From NCBI GenBank assembly GCA_947493005.1, contig CANLOY010000001.1:558001-622000 (forward strand): a DNA stretch of 64,000 nt, read 5' to 3'. This document shows, piece after piece, positions 27,642 to 36,069 of the stretch. Under the pieces are notes generated by a model that was given only the letters and a program-made list of their open reading frames with translations, was not told the origin of the DNA and did not search any database. Made by a program: the position numbers and the translations under genes. Source of the DNA: an uncultured Roseivirga sp. GTDB taxonomy: Bacteria; Bacteroidota; Bacteroidia; Cytophagales; Cyclobacteriaceae. The number at the start of each line of letters is the position of its first letter. Positions within the stretch are counted from its first letter, which is position 1.

Positions 27642-30503
27642 GTGAGAAAAAAACATCACCTACTAGCCATTCCAATAGTACTAGTATGCCTTTTACTGGT
27701 AATCTTCTTATTTATTGAGCAAAGGGGAAATGACTCTCAGTACTCATATCCAAATCCGTTTCCCGAAGAAAATCAGGAGGAACTGGATGAATGGCTAAGA
27801 ATGCGCCTTGCCGATCCAAGGACGGGTCAAGTCCCCGTTCAATTACAGGTTCGTGAGTATGAATTTGTAAAAAGCATTCCGAGTCTTGAAACTAATTTTT
27901 CCATTCAATCTCAAAGAGCAGGCGCCCAAAATACCAATAACAACCATTCCATTTCTTTTGTTGGCCCTTATGAGCTAGGAGGTAGAACACGAGCAGTGGC
28001 CATTGACATTACTAACGAGGATGTGCTTTTTGCGGGAGGAGTTTCAGGCGGGCTTTGGAGAACGGAAGATGCAGGAACTACATGGAATAGGGTATCTGAT
28101 CTAGATGCTTCACCAAGTATTTCTTCCATTGTTCAGGACAAACGTCCTGGCAAAGAACACATCTGGTATTATGGAACTGGTGAAACTAAGGGCAGTTCTT
28201 CCTTTCGAAGCCCGGGAGTTGGGGTTTTCAAGTCTCAAGATGGTGGTACGTCATGGAAACATTTAGAAAGCACATTAACAGCAAACGAGGACCCTCTATT
28301 TACTTTCTCAGACTTCTCCTATGTTAACAAACTTGCAATTGATTGTTCAAATACTTCTGAAGACGAAATTTATGCGGCTGTAGGATCGAAGATCATCAGG
28401 TCTGTCGATGGATTTAAAACTTACGATGTTGTCCTTGGTGAGGAAAATGGTGAAGGAGCAAGGGAATGGAGCGATATAGTAGTACTGTCGAACGGTACCG
28501 TAGTAGCTGCTATTAGTGGCCTAGGCGCTGGTGTTAGTCAGTTAGAAGGGGTTTTCATATCTTCTGATGGCTTAGAATGGAAGGATGTAAGCCCAAGCGG
28601 ATTAAAATCAACAACCATTCGAATCAAAATTGCCATTAACCCAACAAGTGAAGACGAAATATATTTCCTTAATCCTGCAAGTCTTCACAAATACACTATC
28701 TCTACTGAAGAATGGGAATCTCTAACTAGTGCATTACCAGAAGGCTATGATACACAAGGGGGTGGGTATAATATGGCTTTGGCTGTAAGTCCGGAAAACG
28801 AAAATGCTGTTTTTCTCGGTGGGGTTTCCATGTATAGATCAACCAACGGTTTTCAAGACCAATCAGGTACAGAAGAACATTGGCCTTATCATTCAGATTT
28901 ACACGATTTCCTTTTTTTCCCTTCAAATGCATCCAAAATGCTACTTGCATCTGATGGAGGTGTTGGTATAACTGAGAACGCTTTGGGAGATGTCTCGTGG
29001 AACACACTTAATGATGGGTACCATACTGGTCAATTCTATTCTGTTGCGTTGCACCCTTTCAATGCCCAGGACACTCAGGTGTTAGGAGGGACCCAAGATA
29101 ACGGCACTTGGTATAGGCAGGAAAGTGAATGGAGAAAAATCATGGGTGGAGACGGTGCCCACTGCGCCATAATGAATAACTACATTTTAGTTTCCTGGCA
29201 AAAAGGAAACCTCTTGCGTGGTGAAACAAACAATGGAGACATTACACTGAATGATATTAAACCGGAAGGAACCTTCATGTTTATTAACCCTTTTACAGTT
29301 GATCAGGTAAACAATGAAAGAGTTGCAGTTGGTGCTTTGGGAGAATTCTTTCTAACCAATAATGTAAGGGAAATAAACATTCCAGAGGATTGGCAAAGGG
29401 TTGATATTCCGCATTTCGGCCAGTCTTTCGTTTCCAGCCTGGAGTTTTCTGTGTCACCAGAGAACACCTTGTTTTTGGGGAGTAATATTGGGCGAATTGT
29501 TAAAATCAGAGACGTAAACAGGCCCGATAACCAAGAAGAAATAGTTATTCCTCAATTGACCCGCGGGTCTAATATTTCCAGTATCAGTTTAGACCCCCGA
29601 ACAAGTAGTAAACTATTGGTTTCTGCCAGCAACTATAATGTCTTAAGTCTGTTTCACTCTTCCGATGGAGGAAGCACATGGGAAAATATAAGTGGAAACC
29701 TGGAAGAATCTGAAGAAGGGAATGGTAGTGGCCCCTCTGTTTTTTGGGTTGAAATATTACCAAATGGAGAAAGCGAATCCATTTATCTGGCTGGAACATC
29801 ATCAGGTCTATACATGACAACAGTCTTAAGTGGAAATTCTACAACATGGAGTAAAATCGGAGATGATGTTATTGGAAACGCTCCTGTTGATATGATGGCT
29901 ACAAGATTTGTAGATGGTACTGTTGCCATCGGCACACATGGCAATGCCATATTTCAGGCAAAGTTTAATACTCCCTTAATGGCTCAAATCAGCTACTCCC
30001 CTCCTCAGGACTTATCAGATCCGGTAATACTTCAAGGCAATAAATCTTCAGGTTCAGATTACAACTTTCAATATCAATGGCTAAGGAATGGCGAAATTAT
30101 CGATGGTGCCACGGGATCAACATATGCAGTAGAATCACATGGAGACTATAGCCTGAGGTTAACCAATACTATAAATAGTGAAATATCTACCTCCAATGCC
30201 ATCCGAATAGATCAGAGGATTATTACCTCTTTCAATGATGACATGGATACCAACAATATTAAGGCTTTCCCCAACCCATCAAGTGGAATTTTTCATATTG
30301 TTTTAGGCGAAAAATATTTGAAAGGATTTGCTTTAAAAATCACAGATATAGGTGGAAAAGAAGTTTATACCTTGAATCAAAAACAAAATACAAAAGAGCA
30401 ACTTGAGATCGATTTGTCTAACATGCCAGATGGAGTTTTCACACTAACCATAAGCAATGGGTTAGAAAGAGATTTTTACTCACTTATTAAAAGCACACAA
30501 TAG
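27642..30503 (+). CDS. Secreted BNR/VPS10-like propeller protein with T9SS sorting domain
   Basis: No ATG is available near the N-terminus: the start is GTG at 27642 or TTG at 27636. Either gives a basic N-terminus and a hydrophobic signal segment (HLLAIPIVLVCLLLVIFLFIE). The body holds BNR/Asp-box repeats of sialidase/VPS10-type propellers (GGLWRTEDAGTTW; GVFKSQDGGTSW; LFHSSDGGSTWENISGN). A short Ig-like region (QWLRNGEIIDGATGSTY) precedes a C-terminal type A T9SS sorting domain (AFPNPSSGIFHI ... LTISNGLERDFYSLIKS), so the protein is exported through the outer membrane by the type IX system and attached or released. Enzymatic activity, if any, is not evident. A terminator hairpin follows the stop. 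Confidence 0.9.
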   Translation: MRKKHHLLAIPIVLVCLLLVIFLFIEQRGNDSQYSYPNPFPEENQEELDEWLRMRLADPRTGQVPVQLQVREYEFVKSIPSLETNFSIQSQRAGAQNTNNNHSISFVGPYELGGRTRAVAIDITNEDVLFAGGVSGGLWRTEDAGTTWNRVSDLDASPSISSIVQDKRPGKEHIWYYGTGETKGSSSFRSPGVGVFKSQDGGTSWKHLESTLTANEDPLFTFSDFSYVNKLAIDCSNTSEDEIYAAVGSKIIRSVDGFKTYDVVLGEENGEGAREWSDIVVLSNGTVVAAISGLGAGVSQLEGVFISSDGLEWKDVSPSGLKSTTIRIKIAINPTSEDEIYFLNPASLHKYTISTEEWESLTSALPEGYDTQGGGYNMALAVSPENENAVFLGGVSMYRSTNGFQDQSGTEEHWPYHSDLHDFLFFPSNASKMLLASDGGVGITENALGDVSWNTLNDGYHTGQFYSVALHPFNAQDTQVLGGTQDNGTWYRQESEWRKIMGGDGAHCAIMNNYILVSWQKGNLLRGETNNGDITLNDIKPEGTFMFINPFTVDQVNNERVAVGALGEFFLTNNVREINIPEDWQRVDIPHFGQSFVSSLEFSVSPENTLFLGSNIGRIVKIRDVNRPDNQEEIVIPQLTRGSNISSISLDPRTSSKLLVSASNYNVLSLFHSSDGGSTWENISGNLEESEEGNGSGPSVFWVEILPNGESESIYLAGTSSGLYMTTVLSGNSTTWSKIGDDVIGNAPVDMMATRFVDGTVAIGTHGNAIFQAKFNTPLMAQISYSPPQDLSDPVILQGNKSSGSDYNFQYQWLRNGEIIDGATGSTYAVESHGDYSLRLTNTINSEISTSNAIRIDQRIITSFNDDMDTNNIKAFPNPSSGIFHIVLGEKYLKGFALKITDIGGKEVYTLNQKQNTKEQLEIDLSNMPDGVFTLTISNGLERDFYSLIKSTQ

Positions 30504-30511
30504 AAAACAAA

Positions 30512-30536
30512 AGAACCCCATCATCCTTGGGGTTCT
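30512..30536 (+). terminator. Terminator-like hairpin after the T9SS cargo gene
   Basis: AGAACCCC and GGGGTTCT form an 8-bp stem 8 bases after the stop at 30503. The T run is weak on this strand, but an A-rich run precedes the stem, so it can serve the opposing cupredoxin gene as well. Confidence 0.6.
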
Positions 30537-30576
30537 CAATTGAATCATTTCAGGGATTGAAACTTATAAACCAAAA

Positions 30577-30903
30577 TCACCTTACAATGATTTTCCCCTC
30601 CATGATTACGTGTAAGCTACAATAGTAGTCAGCACTTTCAGTTATAGCACGTTGCCAGACCGCCTTGCTTTTCATCTCACCAGATTTCCAGCTTTTGCTC
30701 TTCCTGTCAGTTACATCATGAAATACAATGTCTTGATTTATCCATTTGACCGTATCACCTTTCTTAATAGTAAGTTCAGCAGGAACAAACTTTGAGTCCT
30801 TCATTACCACAACATGTACTTTAGGCTCATAGGTCTTCAGGCCAGGATGAATCATGGATATACTTCCAACAGCGATAACCAACAAAAGCAAAAGCCTCTT
30901 CAT
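30577..30903 (-). CDS. Exported cupredoxin (plastocyanin-like)
   Basis: Small periplasmic type 1 copper protein of about 108 residues. The start at 30903 gives the signal peptide MKRLLLLLVIAVGSISM; an upstream in-frame ATG at 30927 adds eight residues. The fold motif KFVPAELTIKKGDTVKWINQD and the copper ligands are visible: His in IVFHDVTD, then Cys, His and Met in YYCSLHVIMEG. All four blue-copper ligands are present, so copper binding is well supported. Possible roles are electron transfer or copper sequestration. It lies 30 bases after the DUF4142 gene on the same strand and is probably cotranscribed. Confidence 0.88.
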   Translation of the reverse strand: MKRLLLLLVIAVGSISMIHPGLKTYEPKVHVVVMKDSKFVPAELTIKKGDTVKWINQDIVFHDVTDRKSKSWKSGEMKSKAVWQRAITESADYYCSLHVIMEGKIIVR

Positions 30904-30933
30904 TTTGTAGTTCCAGTTCATAACCAACGGAGT

Positions 30934-31479
30934 CTACTTTGATACTTTTTCCTGAACTGATTTGGCATGCTTTAGATGTGTTTTGAAGATTGGTACTGCC
31001 GTCTTCAGCAAGTCTCTCAATTCCTTGTTTTCGGTTTCAGGAATAAGCAAACCCTCCACAGCACCAATTACAGCCTCATGGTATGCTACCTCATTGTCAA
31101 TATAATAGCGGTCGAAATCCTTACCCTTTTTGGACATCAAGTCCTTCTTTATTTTTTCTGCTCCTTCCAGCAGCGACTTGCTTACAGCATTAGCCTTTGG
31201 CGTAACTCCAAGTTTCTTTGCCAATTCTCCAGCCAGCCCTAAAACTGAGTTGTGATCGTTCAACATAGTTTCGGCAAACTTTTTCACCTCTTTGTTTCTG
31301 GCCTTTTTCTTAGCGATTTCGGCATAGCTAATGTCAATCTGATTGGCTACAACAGCCACCATTGCTACTTCTGCATCTGACAACTTTGGATTGCCTTGAG
31401 CAATTGCTGCAGCCCCAATAAGCACCATGCCCATTAGCACAAGTACTCCTTTCTTCATTTGTTTCTCTATAGTATTCAT
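30934..31479 (-). CDS. DUF4142 exported four-helix protein
   Basis: 181 residues with a signal peptide (KKGVLVLMGMVLIGAAAIAQ) and a DUF4142 domain with the family pattern NQIDISYAEIAKKKARNKEVKKFAETMLNDH and the later DRYYIDNEVAYHEAVIGAVE and HLKHAKSV. The fold is a ferritin-like helical bundle; His and Glu residues could bind metal, but function is not established. It is directly upstream of the cupredoxin gene and divergent from an ArsR/SufR-like regulator, suggesting a metal or redox response operon. The second ATG at 31458 is an alternative start. Confidence 0.88.
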   Translation of the reverse strand: MNTIEKQMKKGVLVLMGMVLIGAAAIAQGNPKLSDAEVAMVAVVANQIDISYAEIAKKKARNKEVKKFAETMLNDHNSVLGLAGELAKKLGVTPKANAVSKSLLEGAEKIKKDLMSKKGKDFDRYYIDNEVAYHEAVIGAVEGLLIPETENKELRDLLKTAVPIFKTHLKHAKSVQEKVSK

Positions 31480-31590
31480 AATTCTTGAGTTAAATAATGT
31501 CTTCTAAAATTTGATTCTGTAAATGTAAGAGAATTAAACATATTAAATCAAGTATTTACTTTGTTTAATATTCAAATAATTTTTTCTTCT

Positions 31591-31598
31591 TACTTTTG
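31591..31598 (+). promoter_or_regulatory. Candidate -7 box for the ArsR/SufR-like regulator
   Basis: TACTTTTG fits TAnnTTTG exactly, 56 bases before the start at 31655. No clear -33 TTG is found at usual spacing, so the call is modest. Confidence 0.4.
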
Positions 31599-31654
31599 AT
31601 ATTCTCAAACTGATTCAAAAACCAGCTTAAACCGATATTTAAAAGGTTCATTTA

Positions 31655-32275
31655 ATGAGTACTGATCGTAACAAAAATCTCTTTGGCCAATCCAGATGGC
31701 ACATCATTTCACTGCTTAGAAAAAAATCCATGGGAGTAAAAGAACTTGCAACCGAGCTGGGCATGACACCCAATGGCATAAGACCGCATCTTGCTTCATT
31801 GGAAAGAGACAGGCTTGTACGCCAAATTGGTGTAAAGCTGAGTGGTGGCCAGCCGGCTCATATATTCGAGCTTACTTCTGAGGCTGAGTTGTTTTTTCCA
31901 AAAGCCTATGGAACATTGTTATCTCATATGCTTACGGAGATCAGGTCTACTTTGGATGAGTCTAGTTTTAACAAGTTATTATCCTCAACCGCACTCAGAT
32001 TAGCCCGAAACTGGCCTAAAGCATCTGGGGATAAATTGAGCAAGGTTCAAACTGGTATTGATGTCTTGAATGAACTAGGAGGCCTGGCAGAACTTTCCAA
32101 AGAAGAGGAAACTTATTTTATTCAGGGGTACAGTTGCCCCTTAACTGAGGCTACAAAGAACCATCCCGAGGTTTGTTATCTAGCTCAAATTCTATTGGAA
32201 GACTTGACTGATATAAAATTTGAAAGATGTTGTAGCTATGGTGAAAAACCTAAGTGTCGCTTCCAGATCCTATAA
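31655..32275 (+). CDS. ArsR-like winged-helix regulator with SufR-type cysteine tail
   Basis: 206 residues. The N-terminal winged helix-turn-helix (KSMGVKELATELGMTPNGIRPHLASLERDRLVRQI) matches the DeoR/ArsR-like family that includes SufR (COG2345). The C-terminus has Cys161, Cys174, Cys192, Cys193 and Cys201; the first pair is spaced C-x12-C as in the Fe-S-binding regulator SufR, so an iron-sulfur cluster sensor is plausible but the remaining spacing differs. It is divergent from the DUF4142-cupredoxin pair across 175 bases, the likely control region. A box TACTTTTG at 31591-31598 matches the -7 consensus TAnnTTTG. No suf genes are visible nearby. Confidence 0.8.
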   Translation: MSTDRNKNLFGQSRWHIISLLRKKSMGVKELATELGMTPNGIRPHLASLERDRLVRQIGVKLSGGQPAHIFELTSEAELFFPKAYGTLLSHMLTEIRSTLDESSFNKLLSSTALRLARNWPKASGDKLSKVQTGIDVLNELGGLAELSKEEETYFIQGYSCPLTEATKNHPEVCYLAQILLEDLTDIKFERCCSYGEKPKCRFQIL

Positions 32276-32290
32276 AGTCTAATAACTTAC

Positions 32291-32322
32291 AACGCCACTC
32301 CCACTTGCATAGGAATGGCGTT
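32291..32322 (+). terminator. Terminator after the ArsR/SufR-like regulator
   Basis: AACGCCACTCC pairs with GGAATGGCGTT (one internal mismatch), and the stem is followed by a T-rich stretch. It starts 15 bases after the stop. Confidence 0.65.
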
Positions 32323-32346
32323 TACTTTTAAGATATTTTTTCAATA

Positions 32347-35028
32347 CTACTCAGACCGTAGAGATTTAACCGGATTACTCAAAGCAGCTTTAATACTTTG
32401 TTGACTGACCGTTAGAATAGAGATAATTATTGCCAAGAAAGCTGCCAATACTAACACCCACCAGGAAATGTCAATTCTGTAAGAGAAATCCTCCAACCAC
32501 TTGTTCATTATAAACCATGCCAATGGCAATGAAACCACAATAGCAACTGCCACTAGTTTAAGAAAATCGGAAGATAGTTTGTAAGTAACCTGAGCCACTG
32601 TTGCTCCAAGCACTTTTCTTATACCTATTTCTTTGGCCTTTCTTTCTGCATTGTAAGCAGCCAGACCAAACAAGCCCAGACAGGCAATAAAGATTGAAAG
32701 TGTAGTGAAAACCACGAATACCTTACTCAATCGTTGTTCGGCCTTATAAGTCTCATTAAAAGAATCGTCCATGAAATAATAACTGAAAGGCTGACCTGAC
32801 GCTAGCTTGTCCCATACACTTTCAATACCGGCTATCGTCTCAGAAAAATCAGAAGCCTTAAGCTTCACCATCATACGGTCAGACTCTTTTCCAACCACCA
32901 GACTAAGCGCGTCAATACTATTCCTCAGTGTTTCGAAATGAAAGTTTCTCACCACTCCGATGACCGTGTAAAAGTGCATATCCTTCTCAGATTCTTTTCT
33001 GAAATCATCAGTAATTCTCAGACCTAAAACATTTTCGGGAGTTTTCCCAAGCATAGCTACAGCTGCTTCATTTAAAAGCACAGCGCTAGAGTCGGTCATT
33101 AGCTGTTCATTAAAATCTCTTCCCGATATAATGTTAAGGTTGAGTGTTTTTGCATAATCGAAATCAACCTCCCACTGGTCAATTATTATAGCTGCATCTG
33201 CATGTGGCACTCTTCCTTCGGGAAAATAGGTCGTGCCACCTCGTTCAGATGGTGTGGGCAAATAGCTGCTCAGAGAAACACTCTGGACATTACCCAATCT
33301 TTCTACTTCATTCTTTAATGTTTCCTTCTGATCTCCCACCATACCAATATCATTGAGTACTAACACTTGATCCTTTTGAAAACCAAGGTCTTTTTTCTGG
33401 ATAAACCTCAATTGTTGAAAAATCACCAGTGTGCCTACAATCAGAAAGATAGAAACCGCAAACTGTACTACTACCAGCAGGCTTCTGGTCCTCGCTCCAC
33501 CACTTGTCTTTTCTGCACCCATACGCAGACCCTTAAGTGGCGAAAACTTCGACATCAAAAATGCCGGATAGCTTCCAGAAAAAAGTCCTAGCATAAGCGT
33601 TGCACCAAACAAGATGAACCAAAAGACAGGCTCTTCAAATGGAATATGGATAGATTTTCCTGATGACGCATTGAAGTATGGCATTGTGATAATGGCCAGG
33701 ATAATGGCCAGCAACAGAGACAAAAATGTGACCAATGAAGCTTCTGTTAAAAACTGTACAATTAATGCGGGTCTGTTGGAACCAAGTGTTTTACGAATAC
33801 CCACCTCCTTAGACCTTTTTAATGAACGAGCTGTAGACAAGTTCATGAAATTGACACAAGCCAGAAGCACCAAAAACACACCTATTGAGAATAGTATATA
33901 AATGTCCTGAATGTCTCCATTTAGACTAAACTCCCCCGATAAATTAGGAGAATGCAGATGCGTATCTACAAAAGGAGTTGCCCCGAAAATCATATAGTTA
34001 CCGGTTTTTTCTTCCTGTTCTTTTAAAACTTCCATAGTTAGGCCAGGAATCGTTTTCATGGCCCATGGTATTAAATACCGATCTTTAACCTCTCCCAGAT
34101 AGTTCTGAAAATCAGACACATTTGCTCCTTCTTTCAACTTAACAAAAGTGGGGAAACTCCATATATTCCATGCAGGACTATCATGATCGTCAAAACTTGA
34201 AATCGAGATGAAAACTGAATGATCTCTCAAAAAGGAATTCTCTGGGAAATCCTCTATTACGCCAGTAACCATATAAACTTCCTCATTGTCCAGAATCAGC
34301 TGTTTACCCAATGCATCATTTAGTCCAAAGTGTTTTTCGGCTGCCGATCTCGTGAGTACAAGCGTATTTTTCTCACTGAAAGCGGTTCGAGGGTCTCCAA
34401 CCAATAAGTCCAGTCCAAACATATTCAAAAAGGAAGTGTCTGCTCCCACAACATGATCTTCCTTAACATTGTGAACTGCATTGATCTCACGAATCAATTT
34501 GCTTTTGGTATGTCTGAAACGAGTAATTTTTTCGATGTGAGGATAATCCTTTGTCATTACCTCAGCCAGAGGTCCGGAAACCGCTGCGTACTTGTTAACC
34601 TCACCTGCGATCTTATTATCGATGTTTACTCTATAGATGCGTTCAGCATCATCAAACATTTTGTCAAAGCTTAACTCATCGTATATAAAAAGAGAGATGA
34701 GAAGACCTCCGGCAAGGCCTATCGCCAAACCAAAGGTATTTAAGAAGGTAAAGAAAGGCTGACCCTTCAGGGTCCTCCAGGCAATTTTTATGTTGTTTTT
34801 AAACATGGATACTGTATTTGAGTTGTTGACATTTTTGAATGATTTAATAAAAGCAGGCCTGAAGTATTTGATAACGCTCCAGATAAACCTGCGCTTTGCC
34901 ATGGATGGAGATTCATCATAGCGCTTTTCAAAAAGCTCTATTAAGTCTCCTTCTACCTCTTCGAGGTAATCCTCTCGGCAGAACCACCGAAGAAATCTCC
35001 ATGCTATTTTGGGTGGTTGAATTTTCAT
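32347..35028 (-). CDS. ABC transporter permease with permease-prefix region (FtsX/MacB type)
   Basis: 893 residues. The N-terminal ~65 residues (KIAWRFLRWFCREDYLEEVEGDLIELFEKRY) match the permease-prefix domain 2 seen in Cytophagales and Acidobacteria. Two MacB periplasmic-core regions and two FtsX transmembrane regions follow (NFMNLSTARSLKRSKEVGIRKTLG; later AYNAERKAKEIGIRKVLGAT), giving the doubled eight-helix layout. Such permeases work with an ATPase for lipoprotein or peptide export or stress signalling; no ATPase is next to it. The start overlaps the padR stop by four bases (ATGA), so it is under the PadR regulator. Confidence 0.92.
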   Translation of the reverse strand: MKIQPPKIAWRFLRWFCREDYLEEVEGDLIELFEKRYDESPSMAKRRFIWSVIKYFRPAFIKSFKNVNNSNTVSMFKNNIKIAWRTLKGQPFFTFLNTFGLAIGLAGGLLISLFIYDELSFDKMFDDAERIYRVNIDNKIAGEVNKYAAVSGPLAEVMTKDYPHIEKITRFRHTKSKLIREINAVHNVKEDHVVGADTSFLNMFGLDLLVGDPRTAFSEKNTLVLTRSAAEKHFGLNDALGKQLILDNEEVYMVTGVIEDFPENSFLRDHSVFISISSFDDHDSPAWNIWSFPTFVKLKEGANVSDFQNYLGEVKDRYLIPWAMKTIPGLTMEVLKEQEEKTGNYMIFGATPFVDTHLHSPNLSGEFSLNGDIQDIYILFSIGVFLVLLACVNFMNLSTARSLKRSKEVGIRKTLGSNRPALIVQFLTEASLVTFLSLLLAIILAIITMPYFNASSGKSIHIPFEEPVFWFILFGATLMLGLFSGSYPAFLMSKFSPLKGLRMGAEKTSGGARTRSLLVVVQFAVSIFLIVGTLVIFQQLRFIQKKDLGFQKDQVLVLNDIGMVGDQKETLKNEVERLGNVQSVSLSSYLPTPSERGGTTYFPEGRVPHADAAIIIDQWEVDFDYAKTLNLNIISGRDFNEQLMTDSSAVLLNEAAVAMLGKTPENVLGLRITDDFRKESEKDMHFYTVIGVVRNFHFETLRNSIDALSLVVGKESDRMMVKLKASDFSETIAGIESVWDKLASGQPFSYYFMDDSFNETYKAEQRLSKVFVVFTTLSIFIACLGLFGLAAYNAERKAKEIGIRKVLGATVAQVTYKLSSDFLKLVAVAIVVSLPLAWFIMNKWLEDFSYRIDISWWVLVLAAFLAIIISILTVSQQSIKAALSNPVKSLRSE

Positions 35029-35354
35029 TGACCAAATGAAATCTTCGGAATCTGTTTGTAAATACTCGTTCTCAGTTCATATTGTCGATCAAGCACTTTC
35101 TTACCTAATGAAGTAATGCTATAGAACTTTTTTCTTCTACCTCCTCTCTCTCCAGTAATTCCTCCATAGCTCGATTCAACGAAACCCTTATTCTCCATAC
35201 GCTTCAATGCCACATGTACAGCACTGATATTAACTTTCTTTCCAAGTTTTTCTTCGAGGTTTTCAAGGATTAAGACACCGTATGCTTCGTTATTGTAAGC
35301 CGCAACAAAGAGTAGCACTAACTCTTCAAACTCTCCCAGTGAATGTTCTGACAT
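35025..35354 (-). CDS. PadR-family transcriptional regulator
   Basis: 109 residues, short form. The winged helix shows GEFEELVLLFVAAYNNEAYGVLILENLEEKLGKKVNISAVHVALKRMENKGFVES then GRRKKFYSITSLGKKVL, the PadR pattern. It is probably an autorepressor: two palindromic sites lie immediately upstream and one overlaps its predicted -7 box. The stop overlaps the start of the ABC permease by four bases, so regulator and transporter form one unit; this padR-permease pairing is common in Bacteroidota. Confidence 0.93.
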   Translation of the reverse strand: MSEHSLGEFEELVLLFVAAYNNEAYGVLILENLEEKLGKKVNISAVHVALKRMENKGFVESSYGGITGERGGRRKKFYSITSLGKKVLDRQYELRTSIYKQIPKISFGQ

Positions 35355-35362
35355 AAGTGATT

Positions 35363-35415
35363 ATTTACTTAACAAAAGTAAAAGTAATAATTATTTTCAT
35401 ACTTGTTAAGTAAAT
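35363..35415 (-). promoter_or_regulatory. padR promoter with two operator-like palindromes
   Basis: A perfect 13-base inverted repeat pair (35363-35375 and 35403-35415) frames the region. Within it TACTT-aacaa-AAGTA (35366-35380) and TACTT-gtt-AAGTA (35400-35412) are two separate palindromes with the same half site. On the minus strand the sequence 35373-35380 reads TACTTTTG, an exact -7 box, so a repressor bound to the first site would cover it. The padR ATG is 18 bases further on. Confidence 0.65.
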
Positions 35416-35490
35416 GGATTAGAATCTTCAAAATCGCACTTTAGAGTAGGCAGAATCAAATAAATACACTTCTTTATGTAAGTTTAATGG

Positions 35491-36054
35491 ATGGAATCTC
35501 TCCTTAGATATATCGGCTATTATGTCAACCTTAGTTCACAGTCGAAAGAATTAATCACCAGTACTTTTAAAGTCAACACTTATAAGAAAGGACATATTCT
35601 CTTCAATGAAGGAGATACTTGTCGAAACTTATATTTCATAATAAATGGAGTTTGCAGGACGTATCATGATCATGAAAAAAAAGAAGTGACCACATGGATC
35701 TATCCCGAAAACTATTTTGTGACAGCCTGGTCTAGCTTCATTTTTCAACAACCCAGCCTTGAATCAGTTCAGGTTCTGGAAGATTCTCAAATTGCCTATA
35801 TCACTAAAGATTCACTTAATCTCCTATATGATCAAGACCGTCTTATTGAGCGTTTTGGCAGGCATCTGGCTGAAGAACAATTGGCTCTTTTAGATGATTA
35901 CTCCAGAGGTTATGACCTTAAAAGTGCAAAGGAAAAATACCAGTCACTGTTGTCCTTCTTTCCTGATGTAACTCAGAGAGTAAATCTTGGCTACATCGCT
36001 TCGATGCTAGGGATTACCCAAGAGACCTTAAGTAGAATCAGGCGAAATGCTTGA
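35491..36054 (+). CDS. Crp/Fnr-family transcriptional regulator
   Basis: 187 residues: an N-terminal cyclic-nucleotide-binding-like barrel (VNTYKKGHILFNEGDTCRNLYFIINGVCRTYH) and a C-terminal winged helix (RVNLGYIASMLGITQETLSRIRRN). The recognition helix carries E-T-L-S-R, the E-x-x-S-R pattern that in FNR reads TTGA half sites. Only two Cys (44 and 55) are present and there is no N-terminal Cys cluster, so it is not an FNR-type Fe-S sensor; the ligand is unknown. It converges tail to tail with the Rieske oxygenase, and three TTGA-N6-TCAA sites occur in the next 6 kb, making it the best candidate regulator of that cluster. Confidence 0.9.
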   Translation: MESLLRYIGYYVNLSSQSKELITSTFKVNTYKKGHILFNEGDTCRNLYFIINGVCRTYHDHEKKEVTTWIYPENYFVTAWSSFIFQQPSLESVQVLEDSQIAYITKDSLNLLYDQDRLIERFGRHLAEEQLALLDDYSRGYDLKSAKEKYQSLLSFFPDVTQRVNLGYIASMLGITQETLSRIRRNA

Positions 36055-36069
36055 TTGATAAGCCTTTGC

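Noticed and set aside
31593-31608. TTTTGA-N5-TCAAA, resembling the Crp/Fnr boxes
   Set aside because: The spacer is one base short compared with the two sites at 37268 and 41743 and symmetry is imperfect, so it was not added to the regulon.
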